A DNA stretch of 64,000 nt, taken from NCBI GenBank assembly GCA_017404505.1, contig JAFRCE010000016.1:62001-126000 (forward strand), read 5' to 3'. Under the pieces are notes generated by a model that ran no database searches, had not been told where the DNA came from, and was given only the letters and a program-made list of their open reading frames with translations. Shown piece by piece: positions 34,226-42,765 of the stretch (position 1 is its first letter; every line of letters starts with the position of its first letter). Position numbers and translations under genes: made by a program. The stretch comes from Solobacterium sp. GTDB taxonomy: Bacteria; Bacillota_I; Bacilli_A; Erysipelotrichales; Erysipelotrichaceae.

Positions 34226-34738
34226 TTAGATCTTATTCTTTTTCAGCGGTCTGATCCGGGAAAGAACCAGCTGGGCTGTCAGGCCGGTCAGAACACCCAT
34301 CGGAATCGATCCGAGCAGCAGATACGGCAGGATCACGGCCACACCGGACTGCATATAGAACAGACAGACGACGATGACCTGGCCGACGGAGTGCATGATG
34401 GAGCAGATGATGGACGTGAACATCAGCGAGGATTTCAGTTTGTCCATCAGGATCAGGGCAATACTGGAAAGAACGACACCGCCCAGCGAGATCCAGAAGG
34501 TGCTGGAAAAGATCATGCCGCGCATCAGGGTCGATATGACGACACGCATGACATTGACGACGATCATTTCCCTGACACCCATGATTTTGATCGTGATCAG
34601 GGCAATAATATTGGCCAGGCCCAGCCGCACCATATAGAAGACAGGACCGATATAGACCGACTCGGCTATGCTGAGCACGATCGCCATCGCCGAAAGCAGA
34701 GCCAGATATATGAAATGTCTGGTTTTTTCAATTCCCAC
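34226..34738 (-). CDS. Gx transporter family protein (heptaprenyl diphosphate synthase component I-like)
   Basis: 170 residues with five to six hydrophobic helices; matches the PF07456-type family (MVRLGLANIIALITIKIMG, IMHSVGQVIVVCLFY, LGSIPMGVLTGL). Despite the old name these look like small integral membrane S-component-like transporters. It starts 4 bases after the NusG-II gene stop. The pairing of these two families is common near RnfC or ApbE genes in anaerobes, although neither is here. Function not established. Confidence 0.8.
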   Translation of the reverse strand: MGIEKTRHFIYLALLSAMAIVLSIAESVYIGPVFYMVRLGLANIIALITIKIMGVREMIVVNVMRVVISTLMRGMIFSSTFWISLGGVVLSSIALILMDKLKSSLMFTSIICSIMHSVGQVIVVCLFYMQSGVAVILPYLLLGSIPMGVLTGLTAQLVLSRIRPLKKNKI

Positions 34739-34742
34739 GGAC

Positions 34743-35156
34743 TTACTCCTTCTCCATCATGTTCCAGGCGGTTTCCGCATCAACAATCACGAGATCATTC
34801 GGCAGGCAGATGATCGGAAACAGATTGTTCTGATCCGCCCACCCCATTTTCTTGCATGTATAGTCATAGCATTCGACGTCTTTCACGTGCCAGCGGCCGT
34901 CTCTGACTTCGATATGCATCTCACCGACATCGCCTTCCACTGTGTATTCGCTGTCCACCCCGGAATCGAAATAAAGAATGATACGGTTGTGGTGCACGAT
35001 GGCGACCCATTCCCCTTCCGCTTCTTTTTTCGGGGCATTCACATCCCCATATGGATCCGGCTTCCCGGCGGAAGAGGAAAACAGACGCCGGCCGAGAATC
35101 ATGCCGGCAGCCAGTACGCCGATCAGTAAAATGATGAGCCATTCTTTCTTCTTCAT
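34743..35156 (-). CDS. NusG domain II-containing protein
   Basis: 137 residues: one N-terminal membrane helix (LIILLIGVLAAGMILG), then a small beta domain with the NusG-II family features VECYDYTCKKMGW and PIICLPNDLVIV. The two Cys of DYTCKKMGW...IICLP are typical. Unrelated in function to transcription factor NusG as far as known. Two-gene operon with the Gx transporter. Confidence 0.8.
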   Translation of the reverse strand: MKKKEWLIILLIGVLAAGMILGRRLFSSSAGKPDPYGDVNAPKKEAEGEWVAIVHHNRIILYFDSGVDSEYTVEGDVGEMHIEVRDGRWHVKDVECYDYTCKKMGWADQNNLFPIICLPNDLVIVDAETAWNMMEKE

Positions 35157-35182
35157 AAGCGATATCGATTATAGCATAACAC

Positions 35183-35205
35183 AAAAGAAAAGAGCCGAAG
35201 CTCTT
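35183..35205 (-). terminator. Terminator of the aro operon
   Basis: AAGAGC/GCTCTT stem with a CGAA loop followed by TTTCTTTTGT on the minus strand, 4 bases after the tyrA stop. Confidence 0.78.
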
Positions 35206-35209
35206 CCCC

Positions 35210-36061
35210 TTACGGTTTGACATCAAAGGCTTTGCGGCGGATCGTTGATGTGATCATCTTCTGTTTCATTCCTTCGACATCCTCTGCTTCCAGAAGATTC
35301 CGGAAATCCTGCATTTCCTTGACAAACGCGTCGATCTCCGCCAACAGATAATCCTGGTTCTGCAGGAACAGTTCCGGCCACAGGTTCTCGTTGATGCTGG
35401 CGATGCGGGTCAGATCCCGGAAACTGTCACCGGTATATTTCACCAGGTCCGTGCAGTCGGTCACGTTCATCAGACTGACCGCGATCACATGCGACAGCTG
35501 GGAAACAAAGCCGATCATGTTGTCATGTTCTTCCGGCGTCAGTATGCCGATATAGCGGAATTTCAGAGCTTCGGCAATATCCCGGGCTGTCTGTATGGCA
35601 CGCTCCGTGTTGGCGGCGGTCGGCACAATAATATAATTGGCCTGATGGAAGCGGGTGCAGTCCGCAAAGTGAATGCCCTGCGACTCCCTTCCCGCCATCG
35701 GATGGGCCGCGATGTATTCGACGTCGGGCCGCAGGATGGCATTGATTTCCCGGATGACATTGCGCTTGACACCGGTCACGTCTGTCAGAATCGTGCCGGA
35801 CGTGAAAAGGTGCTGGTATTTTCCGACCCACTCTATGAACGTTTTCGGATAGAGGGCGGAAATCACGATGCCGCTGCCGGCCACAAGTTCCGGATCCGGA
35901 CCGCCTTCTGTGATCCAGCCCTGTTCCTTTGCATACTGAATGGCTTCTGGATCTATGTCGATACCGGTTACCTGGCAGCCCGCTTCGGAAAGCCCCTGGG
36001 CATAGCTGCCACCCAGCAGACCGAGACCGATAATCGTGATTTTTGTGTCTTTACTGATCAT
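35210..36061 (-). CDS. tyrA: Prephenate dehydrogenase
   Basis: Converts prephenate to 4-hydroxyphenylpyruvate for tyrosine synthesis. The 283-residue protein has the NAD-binding fold IIGLGLLGGSYAQGL, the prephenate-site segment AAHPMAGRESQGI, and VSQLSHVIAVSLMN. There is no C-terminal ACT domain and no chorismate mutase fusion. Last gene of the aro operon, overlapping aroA by 4 bases. No chorismate mutase gene is visible in the window. Confidence 0.93.
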   Translation of the reverse strand: MISKDTKITIIGLGLLGGSYAQGLSEAGCQVTGIDIDPEAIQYAKEQGWITEGGPDPELVAGSGIVISALYPKTFIEWVGKYQHLFTSGTILTDVTGVKRNVIREINAILRPDVEYIAAHPMAGRESQGIHFADCTRFHQANYIIVPTAANTERAIQTARDIAEALKFRYIGILTPEEHDNMIGFVSQLSHVIAVSLMNVTDCTDLVKYTGDSFRDLTRIASINENLWPELFLQNQDYLLAEIDAFVKEMQDFRNLLEAEDVEGMKQKMITSTIRRKAFDVKP

Positions 36062-37317
36062 ATTGCATATGCTCCTGTTTTCTGCAGATCCGAAAAGAAA
36101 TCCGGATAGCTTTTCGCCACGGCTTCACAGCCGCGAATGGTGATCTTCTCGTCCGAAGAAGCCGCCAGCACGCTTAAGGCCATGACGATACGATGATCAT
36201 TATGGCTGCTGAGAACGGCGTTTCTGAGTGAGGAAGTGCCTGTGACATACACCGTATCCTGATCGGATGTCATCTGAACGCCAAGCCTGGCAAGTTCCTC
36301 TTCCATTGCCTGAATACGGTCGCTTTCTTTCAGCCGCAGTCTTCCGGCGCCGCGGAATACCGAAGTTCCTTCCGCCCGGGCCGCCGCGGCGAATAATACC
36401 GGGCCAAGATCCGGACAGTCGGACAGATCCGCTTCGACGGCTTTCATCGCATGCGGAATGATCCGGCAGCCTTCTTCCGTCCAGACCGTTTCCGCTCCGA
36501 GACGCTCAGCGATCTTCACCATGACAAGATCTCCCTGGGCGGAAGCGGGATTCAGTCCGGCAATCGTCAGCGGCACTTTTCTGAGCATGGCCAGGGCGAT
36601 AAAGAACGCCGCCGCGGAAGCATCCGCTTCCACACGGGCTGTAAACGGCTGATACTTCTGCCCGCCGTCGATCCGGTAGAGCGATCCTTCAGCAGCGATC
36701 CTAATACCGGCCTGCTTTAACGCGGACAGCGTCAGATTCACATATGATCTGGATTCAAACGGTTCCATGACCCGGATGAGACTGTCCCCTTCCAGCATCG
36801 GCAGGGCGTACAGAAGTCCGGTAATAAACTGGGAAGAGATATTGCCGGCAATCTCGTATTCGCCGGATTGCAGCGGACCCCGCACCTTCAGCTGTTCGTC
36901 ATTCATCATAAACAGACAGCCCTGTTCCCGGAAGATTTCTTCGTAAACCGTCTGCGGACGCTGCAGCAGTCTGCCATGGCCTGTAAAGCGGACTTCCTGA
37001 TCCGTTACGGCGGCGATGGGAATCAGAAAACGCAGTGTGCTGCCGGATTCCGCGCAGTCGATCAGACGGCCGTCATAGCGGATCCTTCCGCCGGTTCCCT
37101 CTACGATCAGATCATTCCCGTCGGTCCGTATCTTTGCCCCGAACGCTTCAATACACCGTCTGGTCGCGGCGATGTCTTCATTGTCAGCCAGCCGGCTGAT
37201 GCGGGAAGTGCCTTCGGCCAGAGCCGCGGCGATCAGCACCCGGTGGCTGAGTGATTTGCTGGATGGAACATGAATGACCGTATCCGCCGGCATACCGCGG
37301 CTTACCGTGATCTCCAT
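36058..37317 (-). CDS. aroA: 3-phosphoshikimate 1-carboxyvinyltransferase (EPSP synthase)
   Basis: Sixth step of the shikimate pathway. In 419 residues: the N-terminal PSSKSLSHRVLIAAALAEG, the PEP-site signature CAESGSTLRFLIPIAA, and RLRLKESDRIQAMEEEL near the C-terminus. Overlaps aroF by 1 base and tyrA by 4. Confidence 0.95.
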   Translation of the reverse strand: MEITVSRGMPADTVIHVPSSKSLSHRVLIAAALAEGTSRISRLADNEDIAATRRCIEAFGAKIRTDGNDLIVEGTGGRIRYDGRLIDCAESGSTLRFLIPIAAVTDQEVRFTGHGRLLQRPQTVYEEIFREQGCLFMMNDEQLKVRGPLQSGEYEIAGNISSQFITGLLYALPMLEGDSLIRVMEPFESRSYVNLTLSALKQAGIRIAAEGSLYRIDGGQKYQPFTARVEADASAAAFFIALAMLRKVPLTIAGLNPASAQGDLVMVKIAERLGAETVWTEEGCRIIPHAMKAVEADLSDCPDLGPVLFAAAARAEGTSVFRGAGRLRLKESDRIQAMEEELARLGVQMTSDQDTVYVTGTSSLRNAVLSSHNDHRIVMALSVLAASSDEKITIRGCEAVAKSYPDFFSDLQKTGAYAI

Positions 37318-38333
37318 CAGAGTTTCCTTCCCACTGCCGCGGCAACCAGGGCTGCCTTTTCGATCAGCTGGGCGAATTTCTCCGGTTTCAATGACTGGGC
37401 ACCGTCTGACCAGGCTTTTTCCGGTTCGTCGTGCACTTCGATGATCAGGCCGTCGGCACCGGCCGCCACGGCAGCCAGAGCCATCGGTTCGATCAGTTTC
37501 CAGTCACCGGTCGCATGCGACGGATCGATGATCACTGGCAGATGGGTACGTTCCTTCAGGATCGGCACAACCGCAAGATCCATGGTATTGCGGGTATATT
37601 TTTCAAACGTACGGATGCCTCTTTCACAGAAGATGACATTGGGATTGCCAGAGGCCATGATATATTCCGCCGACATGATCCAGTCTTCAATCGTTGCGCT
37701 CATGCCTCTTTTCAGCAGAACCGGCTTGTGAATATGGCCGACTGCTTTCAGCAGGTCGAAGTTCTGCATGTTGCGGGCACCGATCTGCACCAGATCGACA
37801 TATTCTTCAAACTCGTCGATCTTGTCCGCACTCATGATCTCACTGACGACCGGCAGACCTGTCATTTTCCCGGCCGCGGCAAGATCCATCAGACCTTCAT
37901 AACCAAGTCCCTGAAAGGCATACGGCGAAGTACGCGGCTTATAGGCACCGCCTCTCAGCATGTCCGCGCCGCCTTCCTTTACCGCCTGAGCGATCCGGCA
38001 GATCTGTTCTTTTCCTTCCACCGAACACGGTCCGCCAATCACGGTGATCTTTTCCTGTCCGCCGACTTTCACCCCGGCCACATCGACAATGGTATCTTTC
38101 GGGTGAAACATGCGGTTGGCCAGCTTATAGGGCGCTGACACACGCTGAACGTTTTCCACCCAGATATTGGCTTTGATATCTCTTTCATCCAGATGGGAAG
38201 TGTCACCGACCAGACCGAACACGTTGAAATCAACACCTTTGATCAGAGTGACCTGCAGTCCCTCGTCCTCAAACATCTGATGCAGACGTTCAACTTCCGT
38301 CTGCGGTGCGTTCTTCTTAAGTGTAATGATCAT
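37317..38333 (-). CDS. aroF: 3-deoxy-7-phosphoheptulonate synthase (DAHP synthase, AroF/B. subtilis type)
   Basis: First step of the pathway (PEP plus erythrose 4-phosphate). The 338-residue type I-beta enzyme starts with a ferredoxin-like regulatory domain of ~70 residues (MIITLKKNAPQTEVERLHQM), which in relatives mediates feedback control. The barrel follows with GGPCSVEGKEQI, RGGAYKPRTSPYAFQGLG and VIIDPSHATGDWKLI. Overlaps aroEK by 4 bases. Confidence 0.94.
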   Translation of the reverse strand: MIITLKKNAPQTEVERLHQMFEDEGLQVTLIKGVDFNVFGLVGDTSHLDERDIKANIWVENVQRVSAPYKLANRMFHPKDTIVDVAGVKVGGQEKITVIGGPCSVEGKEQICRIAQAVKEGGADMLRGGAYKPRTSPYAFQGLGYEGLMDLAAAGKMTGLPVVSEIMSADKIDEFEEYVDLVQIGARNMQNFDLLKAVGHIHKPVLLKRGMSATIEDWIMSAEYIMASGNPNVIFCERGIRTFEKYTRNTMDLAVVPILKERTHLPVIIDPSHATGDWKLIEPMALAAVAAGADGLIIEVHDEPEKAWSDGAQSLKPEKFAQLIEKAALVAAAVGRKL

Positions 38334-39583
38334 ATGCGTTTCTTCCTTTCTCCGGTTTTCCTGAGGATCTCGGCAACGGTATCACCGATATCCCCGGTAT
38401 TGTCAGCACTGACGTCACTGTACAGTTCATACAGCGGTTTCCGCTCTTCATACAGCTTGCGGAGCGCGTCCGCATTACTGGAAAGCGGCCGCGAATCCGT
38501 CGCGAACAACTGCTCGATGCCGCGCTTCAGCCAGACAACGATACTGTTCTCAGAAAGAAAGCGCATCGTTTCCGGATTCTTGATCACACCGCCGCCGCAG
38601 GAGATGACAAACCGGCCGCCGCTGCGCAGGTCTTTGGCGACTTCCTGTTCCAGCCAGCGGAAGTAATCTTCGCCTTTTTCCGCAAAACACTCTTTGATCG
38701 AAGTGCCGAGAATTTCGACGATCTCATCATCCATCTCGATGACATCCCGGCCGCAAACTTCTCCCAGCAATGCCGAAACAGTCGTTTTGCCGGCGGTTGG
38801 CATACCGATCAGGACGATGCTGCGGCGGTCCCGGTACAGTTCTTCCAGACATGCCGTGATCAGCTGCGGATCCAGCTGTTTGCCGGTATAAAGCAGATCG
38901 GCATACCAGGCCTGCGCCACCAGCATTTCCAGACCGCCGGCCGTTTTCAGATGGCGGCAGCCCGCTTCAAACAGCAGTCTGCTGCGCAGCGGATTGGCAA
39001 TGATGTCAGCCACCGCTTCCAGTCTGCCAAAGCGGTCAAGGTCAACCGGCATTTCGTCCGGATGGGGAGCCAGGCCGACCGGTGTCGTATTGATGATGAC
39101 CTGATAGTCATCACTTCTTTCGTACATCGTTTCATACAGGATCGTATCTTCCCTCTCGGCTTTCCGGCTGACAATGTCAAAGTCGGCACCGAGAATCGTC
39201 AGCGCCGCCGCGACCGCCCGGGAGGCACCGCCGCTGCCCAGCACGGCCGTTTTTTTGTTTCTGACATCGATCTGATTCCGTTTCAGCATCTCCATGAAAC
39301 CGAGATAATCGGTGTTGTAGCCTTTGAGAATGCCGTCGTGATTGACAATCGTATTGACAGCGCCGATTTTCGCGGCTGTCTCATCGATTTCATCCAGGTA
39401 CTGCATGACCTTCTGCTTATAAGGGATCGTGACATTCAGACCGTCGAAATCCTTTTTCGTCATAAAGTCAGCCAGTTCTTCCGGTTTCAGTTCAAACATC
39501 TGGTAATCCGATCCGATCATAAAATCATGGATCGGCTTCGACCAGCTGTGGCCCAGCGGATAACCGATCAGTCCGAGTTTCAT
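38330..39583 (-). CDS. aroE-aroK: Shikimate dehydrogenase-shikimate kinase fusion (AroE-AroK)
   Basis: One 417-residue frame covers two consecutive-function enzymes. Residues 1 to ~250 are AroE: GLIGYPLGHSWSKPIHD, the catalytic Lys in NVTIPYKQKV, the Asp in KGYNTDYLGFM, and the NADP fold AVLGSGGASRAVAAAL. Residues ~255-417 are shikimate kinase: Walker A LIGMPTAGKTTVSALL, substrate Asp in VIEMDDEIVE, VISCGGGVIKNPET, and the lid RPLSSNAD. It should carry out NADPH reduction of dehydroshikimate and ATP phosphorylation of shikimate in one polypeptide. The frame is open throughout, so the fusion is not a sequencing artefact visible here. Overlaps neighbours by 4 bases on each side. Confidence 0.93.
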   Translation of the reverse strand: MKLGLIGYPLGHSWSKPIHDFMIGSDYQMFELKPEELADFMTKKDFDGLNVTIPYKQKVMQYLDEIDETAAKIGAVNTIVNHDGILKGYNTDYLGFMEMLKRNQIDVRNKKTAVLGSGGASRAVAAALTILGADFDIVSRKAEREDTILYETMYERSDDYQVIINTTPVGLAPHPDEMPVDLDRFGRLEAVADIIANPLRSRLLFEAGCRHLKTAGGLEMLVAQAWYADLLYTGKQLDPQLITACLEELYRDRRSIVLIGMPTAGKTTVSALLGEVCGRDVIEMDDEIVEILGTSIKECFAEKGEDYFRWLEQEVAKDLRSGGRFVISCGGGVIKNPETMRFLSENSIVVWLKRGIEQLFATDSRPLSSNADALRKLYEERKPLYELYSDVSADNTGDIGDTVAEILRKTGERKKRI

Positions 39584-40689
39584 ATATGTCCCTCCTCAAA
39601 GCCGGCCCGGCCGTATTTTTCCATCAGCAGATCCGCGACAGCCAGAGCTGTTACCGCGTCGATGACCGCCCGGGCACGGTGAATAACGGCCGGATCGTGA
39701 CGGCCGCGGATCTCGATTTCCGTATTTGTCATCGTTTCCAGATCCACTGTCGCCTGCTTTCTGCCGATCGAAGGCGTCGGCTTGATGACGGTTTCAAAAC
39801 GGATCGGCATGCCGTTGGAAATGCCGCCGTTGATACCGCCGTTATGGTTGCTGAGGGTCTGCACCGCACCGTCTTTTACAGCAAAGGGATCGTTGGCCTG
39901 TGAGCCATACATATCCGCGAAAGCGAAACCGCTGCCGAACTGCACGCCCTTGACAGCCGGCACGGCAAACAGCGCTTTGGCAAGCACGCCTTCCAGAGTA
40001 TCGAACATCGGTTCGCCGATTCCCGCTTCCAGACCGTAAACGGCTGTTTCAAGGATACCGCCGACCGAGTCTTTCTTTGCGGCTGCTTCTTCGATCAGAG
40101 CTTTCATCTTTTCTTCCGATGCCGCTTCCAGCACGGCAAACAGCCGGCTGTTGACCAGTTCGATGTCTTCTTTCAGATGTTCTTCGGAAAACGGTCTTTC
40201 TTCAATATGATGCAGTTTACGGATATGGGTGCCGATCAGGATACCTTTTTCCTTCAGCATCTGCATGGCGATCGCCCCGGCGGCTGTCAGAGGAGCCGTC
40301 AGACGGGCGCTGAAATGACCGCCGCCCGATGCGTCTTCGAAACCGCCGTAACGGATGTGGCCGCTGTAGTCGGCATGGGAAGGCCGCGGTTTATTCATCG
40401 TGGCTGCGTAGTCATCACGGCGTACGTTCTCATTGCGGATGATCAGGGTCAGCGGTGTGCCTTCCGTGTATCCGTCTTTCAGACCGGAAACAAACTCCGG
40501 CAGATCCGCTTCCTGGCGGGCTGTCGAAATCTTTCCGGATGCTTTTCTTTTCTTCATCTGATCCAGCAGAAAATCCATGTCGATCTTCAGGCCGGACGGC
40601 AGTCCGTCAATGACAGCACCGACAGCCGGTCCATGTGACTCACCGAAAATGGTCACGGTCAGATTCTTGCCAAGTGTGTTCCCGCTCAT
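39580..40689 (-). CDS. aroC: Chorismate synthase
   Basis: Last common step, EPSP to chorismate with reduced FMN. In 369 residues: FGESHGPAVGAVIDGLPSG near the start, RPSHADYSGHIRYGGFEDASGGGHFSARLT, and the C-terminal IEIRGRHDPAVIHRA. 4-base overlaps with aroB and aroEK. Confidence 0.95.
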   Translation of the reverse strand: MSGNTLGKNLTVTIFGESHGPAVGAVIDGLPSGLKIDMDFLLDQMKKRKASGKISTARQEADLPEFVSGLKDGYTEGTPLTLIIRNENVRRDDYAATMNKPRPSHADYSGHIRYGGFEDASGGGHFSARLTAPLTAAGAIAMQMLKEKGILIGTHIRKLHHIEERPFSEEHLKEDIELVNSRLFAVLEAASEEKMKALIEEAAAKKDSVGGILETAVYGLEAGIGEPMFDTLEGVLAKALFAVPAVKGVQFGSGFAFADMYGSQANDPFAVKDGAVQTLSNHNGGINGGISNGMPIRFETVIKPTPSIGRKQATVDLETMTNTEIEIRGRHDPAVIHRARAVIDAVTALAVADLLMEKYGRAGFEEGHI

Positions 40690-41687
40690 ATCAATTTCTC
40701 CCTGAGACTGTCGATCTCAACTTCTTTCAGATATCCTTTGCCGATCTCATCCACCTGAACGATCGTGATTCTGTCATGGCTGGCTTTCTTGTCATTCCGC
40801 AGCAGCCGGAATACTTCTTCCTTGTCGTTATCACAGCGAATCGGCAGATTGAGCCTCTGCAGGACAGCCTTCAGCCGCTCTTTCAGTGCGGGATCGTCCA
40901 TGATCGCCAGCATGCCCATGCCCACGCATTCGCCATGCAGATATTCCGCAAGACCATGCGAGGCCTCATAGGCATGGCCGATCGTATGGCCGAAATTCAG
41001 CAGCTTCCGCTCGCCTTCCTCCCGCTCGTCACGTTCGACGACACCTTTTTTGATCATCAGGCACCGGTAAATAATGTCATCGATATGGTCCGGATAATCA
41101 TCCTTCTCAAAGATCTCAAACAGACTTTCATCAAACGTCAGTCCTTCCTTGACTGCTTCGGCCAGTCCGTTGCTGAAATGGCGCGCGGGCAGAGTCGCAA
41201 GGACATCGGTATCCACCAGCACCGCATCCGGCTGCCAGAAGGCACCGACCAGGTTCTTGACACCGGCCAGATCGACAGCCGTCTTGCCGCCGATCGACGA
41301 ATCGATCTGTGAGAGGGTCGTCGTCGGAATGTTGACATAGGAAATGCCGCGCTTATAGACAGACGCCGCAAAGCCGGCCAGATCACCGACCACCCCGCCG
41401 CCCAGGGCGACGACAGTATCGTTCCGGGCTACCTGATGTTCCGCCATATCTTCCAGAAGACGCCTCAGGGTGTCCATGTTTTTCGACGGTTCACCATGCA
41501 GAAAGACATGCATATGCGCCCCGGGATACTGACGCTGCAGAAGAGCCCGCCACGTTTCCGGCACACCGTCGTCACTGACCAGAAAAACCCGTCCTTTTCT
41601 GCTGATGTATTCTGAAGCTTTTCCCAGGATTCCCCTTTCCAGAATCACCGGATAGGTTTTTGTTTTTGTACGTACCATGATTTCCAT
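40686..41687 (-). CDS. aroB: 3-dehydroquinate synthase
   Basis: Second pathway step. In 333 residues: NAD-site GGGVVGDLAGFAASVYKRGI, and the zinc/active-site segments RHFSNGLAEAVKEGL, NFGHTIGHAYEASHG and LHGECVGMGM. The ATG at 41687 is preferred because AGGAGG (41702-41697) lies 9 bases upstream; a longer frame to 41723 has no such site and would enter the attenuator. It is the first structural gene behind the Tyr/Phe leader. Confidence 0.94.
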   Translation of the reverse strand: MEIMVRTKTKTYPVILERGILGKASEYISRKGRVFLVSDDGVPETWRALLQRQYPGAHMHVFLHGEPSKNMDTLRRLLEDMAEHQVARNDTVVALGGGVVGDLAGFAASVYKRGISYVNIPTTTLSQIDSSIGGKTAVDLAGVKNLVGAFWQPDAVLVDTDVLATLPARHFSNGLAEAVKEGLTFDESLFEIFEKDDYPDHIDDIIYRCLMIKKGVVERDEREEGERKLLNFGHTIGHAYEASHGLAEYLHGECVGMGMLAIMDDPALKERLKAVLQRLNLPIRCDNDKEEVFRLLRNDKKASHDRITIVQVDEIGKGYLKEVEIDSLREKLI

Positions 41688-41713
41688 ATCGAGAAACCTC
41701 CTGCTGATGAAAC

Positions 41714-41807
41714 AAAAAGCCATACGGCGTTATCCGCATGGCTGATCATTTCTTTCCATTCAGATAATGCCGTTAAGATGAAACGGGCAGTTATCTGCTA
41801 ACTGCCC
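41714..41807 (-). promoter_or_regulatory. Transcription attenuator of the aro operon (pause hairpin, antiterminator, terminator)
   Basis: On the minus strand, 3 bases after the leader-peptide stop, comes a perfect 9-bp hairpin GGGCAGTTA/TAACTGCCC (41807-41785). Next is AACGGCATTATCTG (41774-41761), then an intrinsic terminator GCCATGCGG/CCGTATGGC with five T (41742-41714). ACGGC-TTATC of the middle segment can pair with GATAA-GCCGT inside the terminator (41734-41724, one mismatch), forming an antiterminator. TTATCTG of the same segment can instead pair with CAGATAA in the first hairpin. This gives mutually exclusive folds. The mechanism is inferred from the pairing; sequences were read directly. 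Confidence 0.75.
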
Positions 41808-41810
41808 AGC

Positions 41811-41855
41811 TTATCTGTAATAAAAGTAAAAATATGTGCATGCTGTCTGATTCAT
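41811..41855 (-). CDS. Leader peptide of the aro operon (MNQTACTYFYFYYR)
   Basis: A 14-codon frame whose codons 8-13 are Tyr-Phe-Tyr-Phe-Tyr-Tyr, ending in Arg and TAA, three bases before the first attenuator hairpin. Six aromatic codons in a row, directly upstream of a terminator that precedes the tyrosine/phenylalanine pathway genes, is the classical layout of ribosome-mediated attenuation as in pheA/pheST leaders of enterobacteria. A -10-like TATAGT lies about 15 bases upstream. The ribosome binding site is poor, and the start could be used with a very short leader or on readthrough mRNA from pheA. Confidence 0.78.
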   Translation of the reverse strand: MNQTACTYFYFYYR

Positions 41856-41889
41856 CTAACAAAAACTTTACTATACGCCCCTGCCGTTT

Positions 41890-42741
41890 TCAAGACTGAT
41901 TTTCTGAAAACTTTTCAGGATCAGCAGCCGGATAGCAGCCTAACAGTTTTGTCTCTTCACAGCGCAGTTCCAGTTCCTTCAGAACTTCTTTGATTTCCCG
42001 GTTTCTGATGTTTCCGCTGAAATCGATATAGAACATATATTCGAAGATTCTGCCCGGAATCGGCCGCGATTCCAGTTTCATGATATTGATGCCTTTTTTG
42101 GCAAGAATGCCAAGGATGTTGTAAAGTGCGCCGGGACGGTGCTTCAGCACCAGCATCATGGAAATCTTATCCGCTTTGGGATCCAGTTCCTCTTTGGCGG
42201 TGACGATCAGAAAACGGGTCATGTTCAGATCGGAGTCCTGCACTTTGCTGATCAGCGATTCCAGACCGTAGTATTCCCTGGCCCGCCAGCTGCCCAGCGC
42301 GGCCTTGGTGCGATCGCCGCATTCTCTGACATATTCCACACTGCGGGCGGTGTCCTGGAAAGGAACTGACTTTATCCCGGGATGCGCGGCAAAGAATTCC
42401 GTGCACTGTGAGAGAGCCTCCGGATGGCTGTATACTTCCTGTATCTCTTCCAGTTTCGTGCCGGGAAGCACGATCAGATCTTCATGGATGGGAATGTCGA
42501 TTTCGCCGACCGCATGAACGTCGTAATGACGGAACAGATCGTAGCAGCGGGCAATGACGCCGGTCGTCGTATTCTCCACCGGCAGCACGGCATAATCCAG
42601 AACACCGTTTTCGACGTCTGTCAGTATCACCTTAAAATTCGGATAACCGCATGCCTCATAGTCTTTTCCGGCGAAAAAACGCATTGCCGCGATTTCACTG
42701 AACGTTCCGTGATTGCCCTGATAACCAACCTTTATCTTCAT
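41890..42741 (-). CDS. pheA: Prephenate dehydratase with ACT domain
   Basis: Makes phenylpyruvate from prephenate. In 283 residues: GYQGNHGTFSEIAAMRFF, the VENTTTGVIARCYDLF segment, and TRFLIVTAKEE as the catalytic-domain end. A C-terminal ACT domain (LVLKHRPGALYNILGILAKK, then LESRPIPGRIFEYMFYIDF) has the ESRP motif that binds phenylalanine for feedback inhibition. The ATG at 42741 follows GGGAGAAAAGT. It is upstream of the leader/attenuator, so it escapes that control unless the downstream genes are read through from here. Confidence 0.94.
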   Translation of the reverse strand: MKIKVGYQGNHGTFSEIAAMRFFAGKDYEACGYPNFKVILTDVENGVLDYAVLPVENTTTGVIARCYDLFRHYDVHAVGEIDIPIHEDLIVLPGTKLEEIQEVYSHPEALSQCTEFFAAHPGIKSVPFQDTARSVEYVRECGDRTKAALGSWRAREYYGLESLISKVQDSDLNMTRFLIVTAKEELDPKADKISMMLVLKHRPGALYNILGILAKKGINIMKLESRPIPGRIFEYMFYIDFSGNIRNREIKEVLKELELRCEETKLLGCYPAADPEKFSENQS

Positions 42742-42759
42742 ACTTTTCTCCCGTTTGAG

Positions 42760-42765
42760 TATAAT
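42760..42765 (+). promoter_or_regulatory. -10 box of a leaderless gene
   Basis: Perfect TATAAT ending 6 bases before the ATG at 42772; transcription should begin at or next to the start codon. Confidence 0.6.

Noticed and set aside
41688-41723. Longer aroB start at 41723
   Set aside because: It would include the AGGAGG site and lie within the attenuator terminator region; the ATG at 41687 has correct spacing.
41714-41807. T-box riboswitch upstream of aroB
   Set aside because: No GGGTGGNACC T-box sequence, AGTA element or specifier loop is present; the leader peptide and hairpin layout fits ribosome-mediated attenuation instead.
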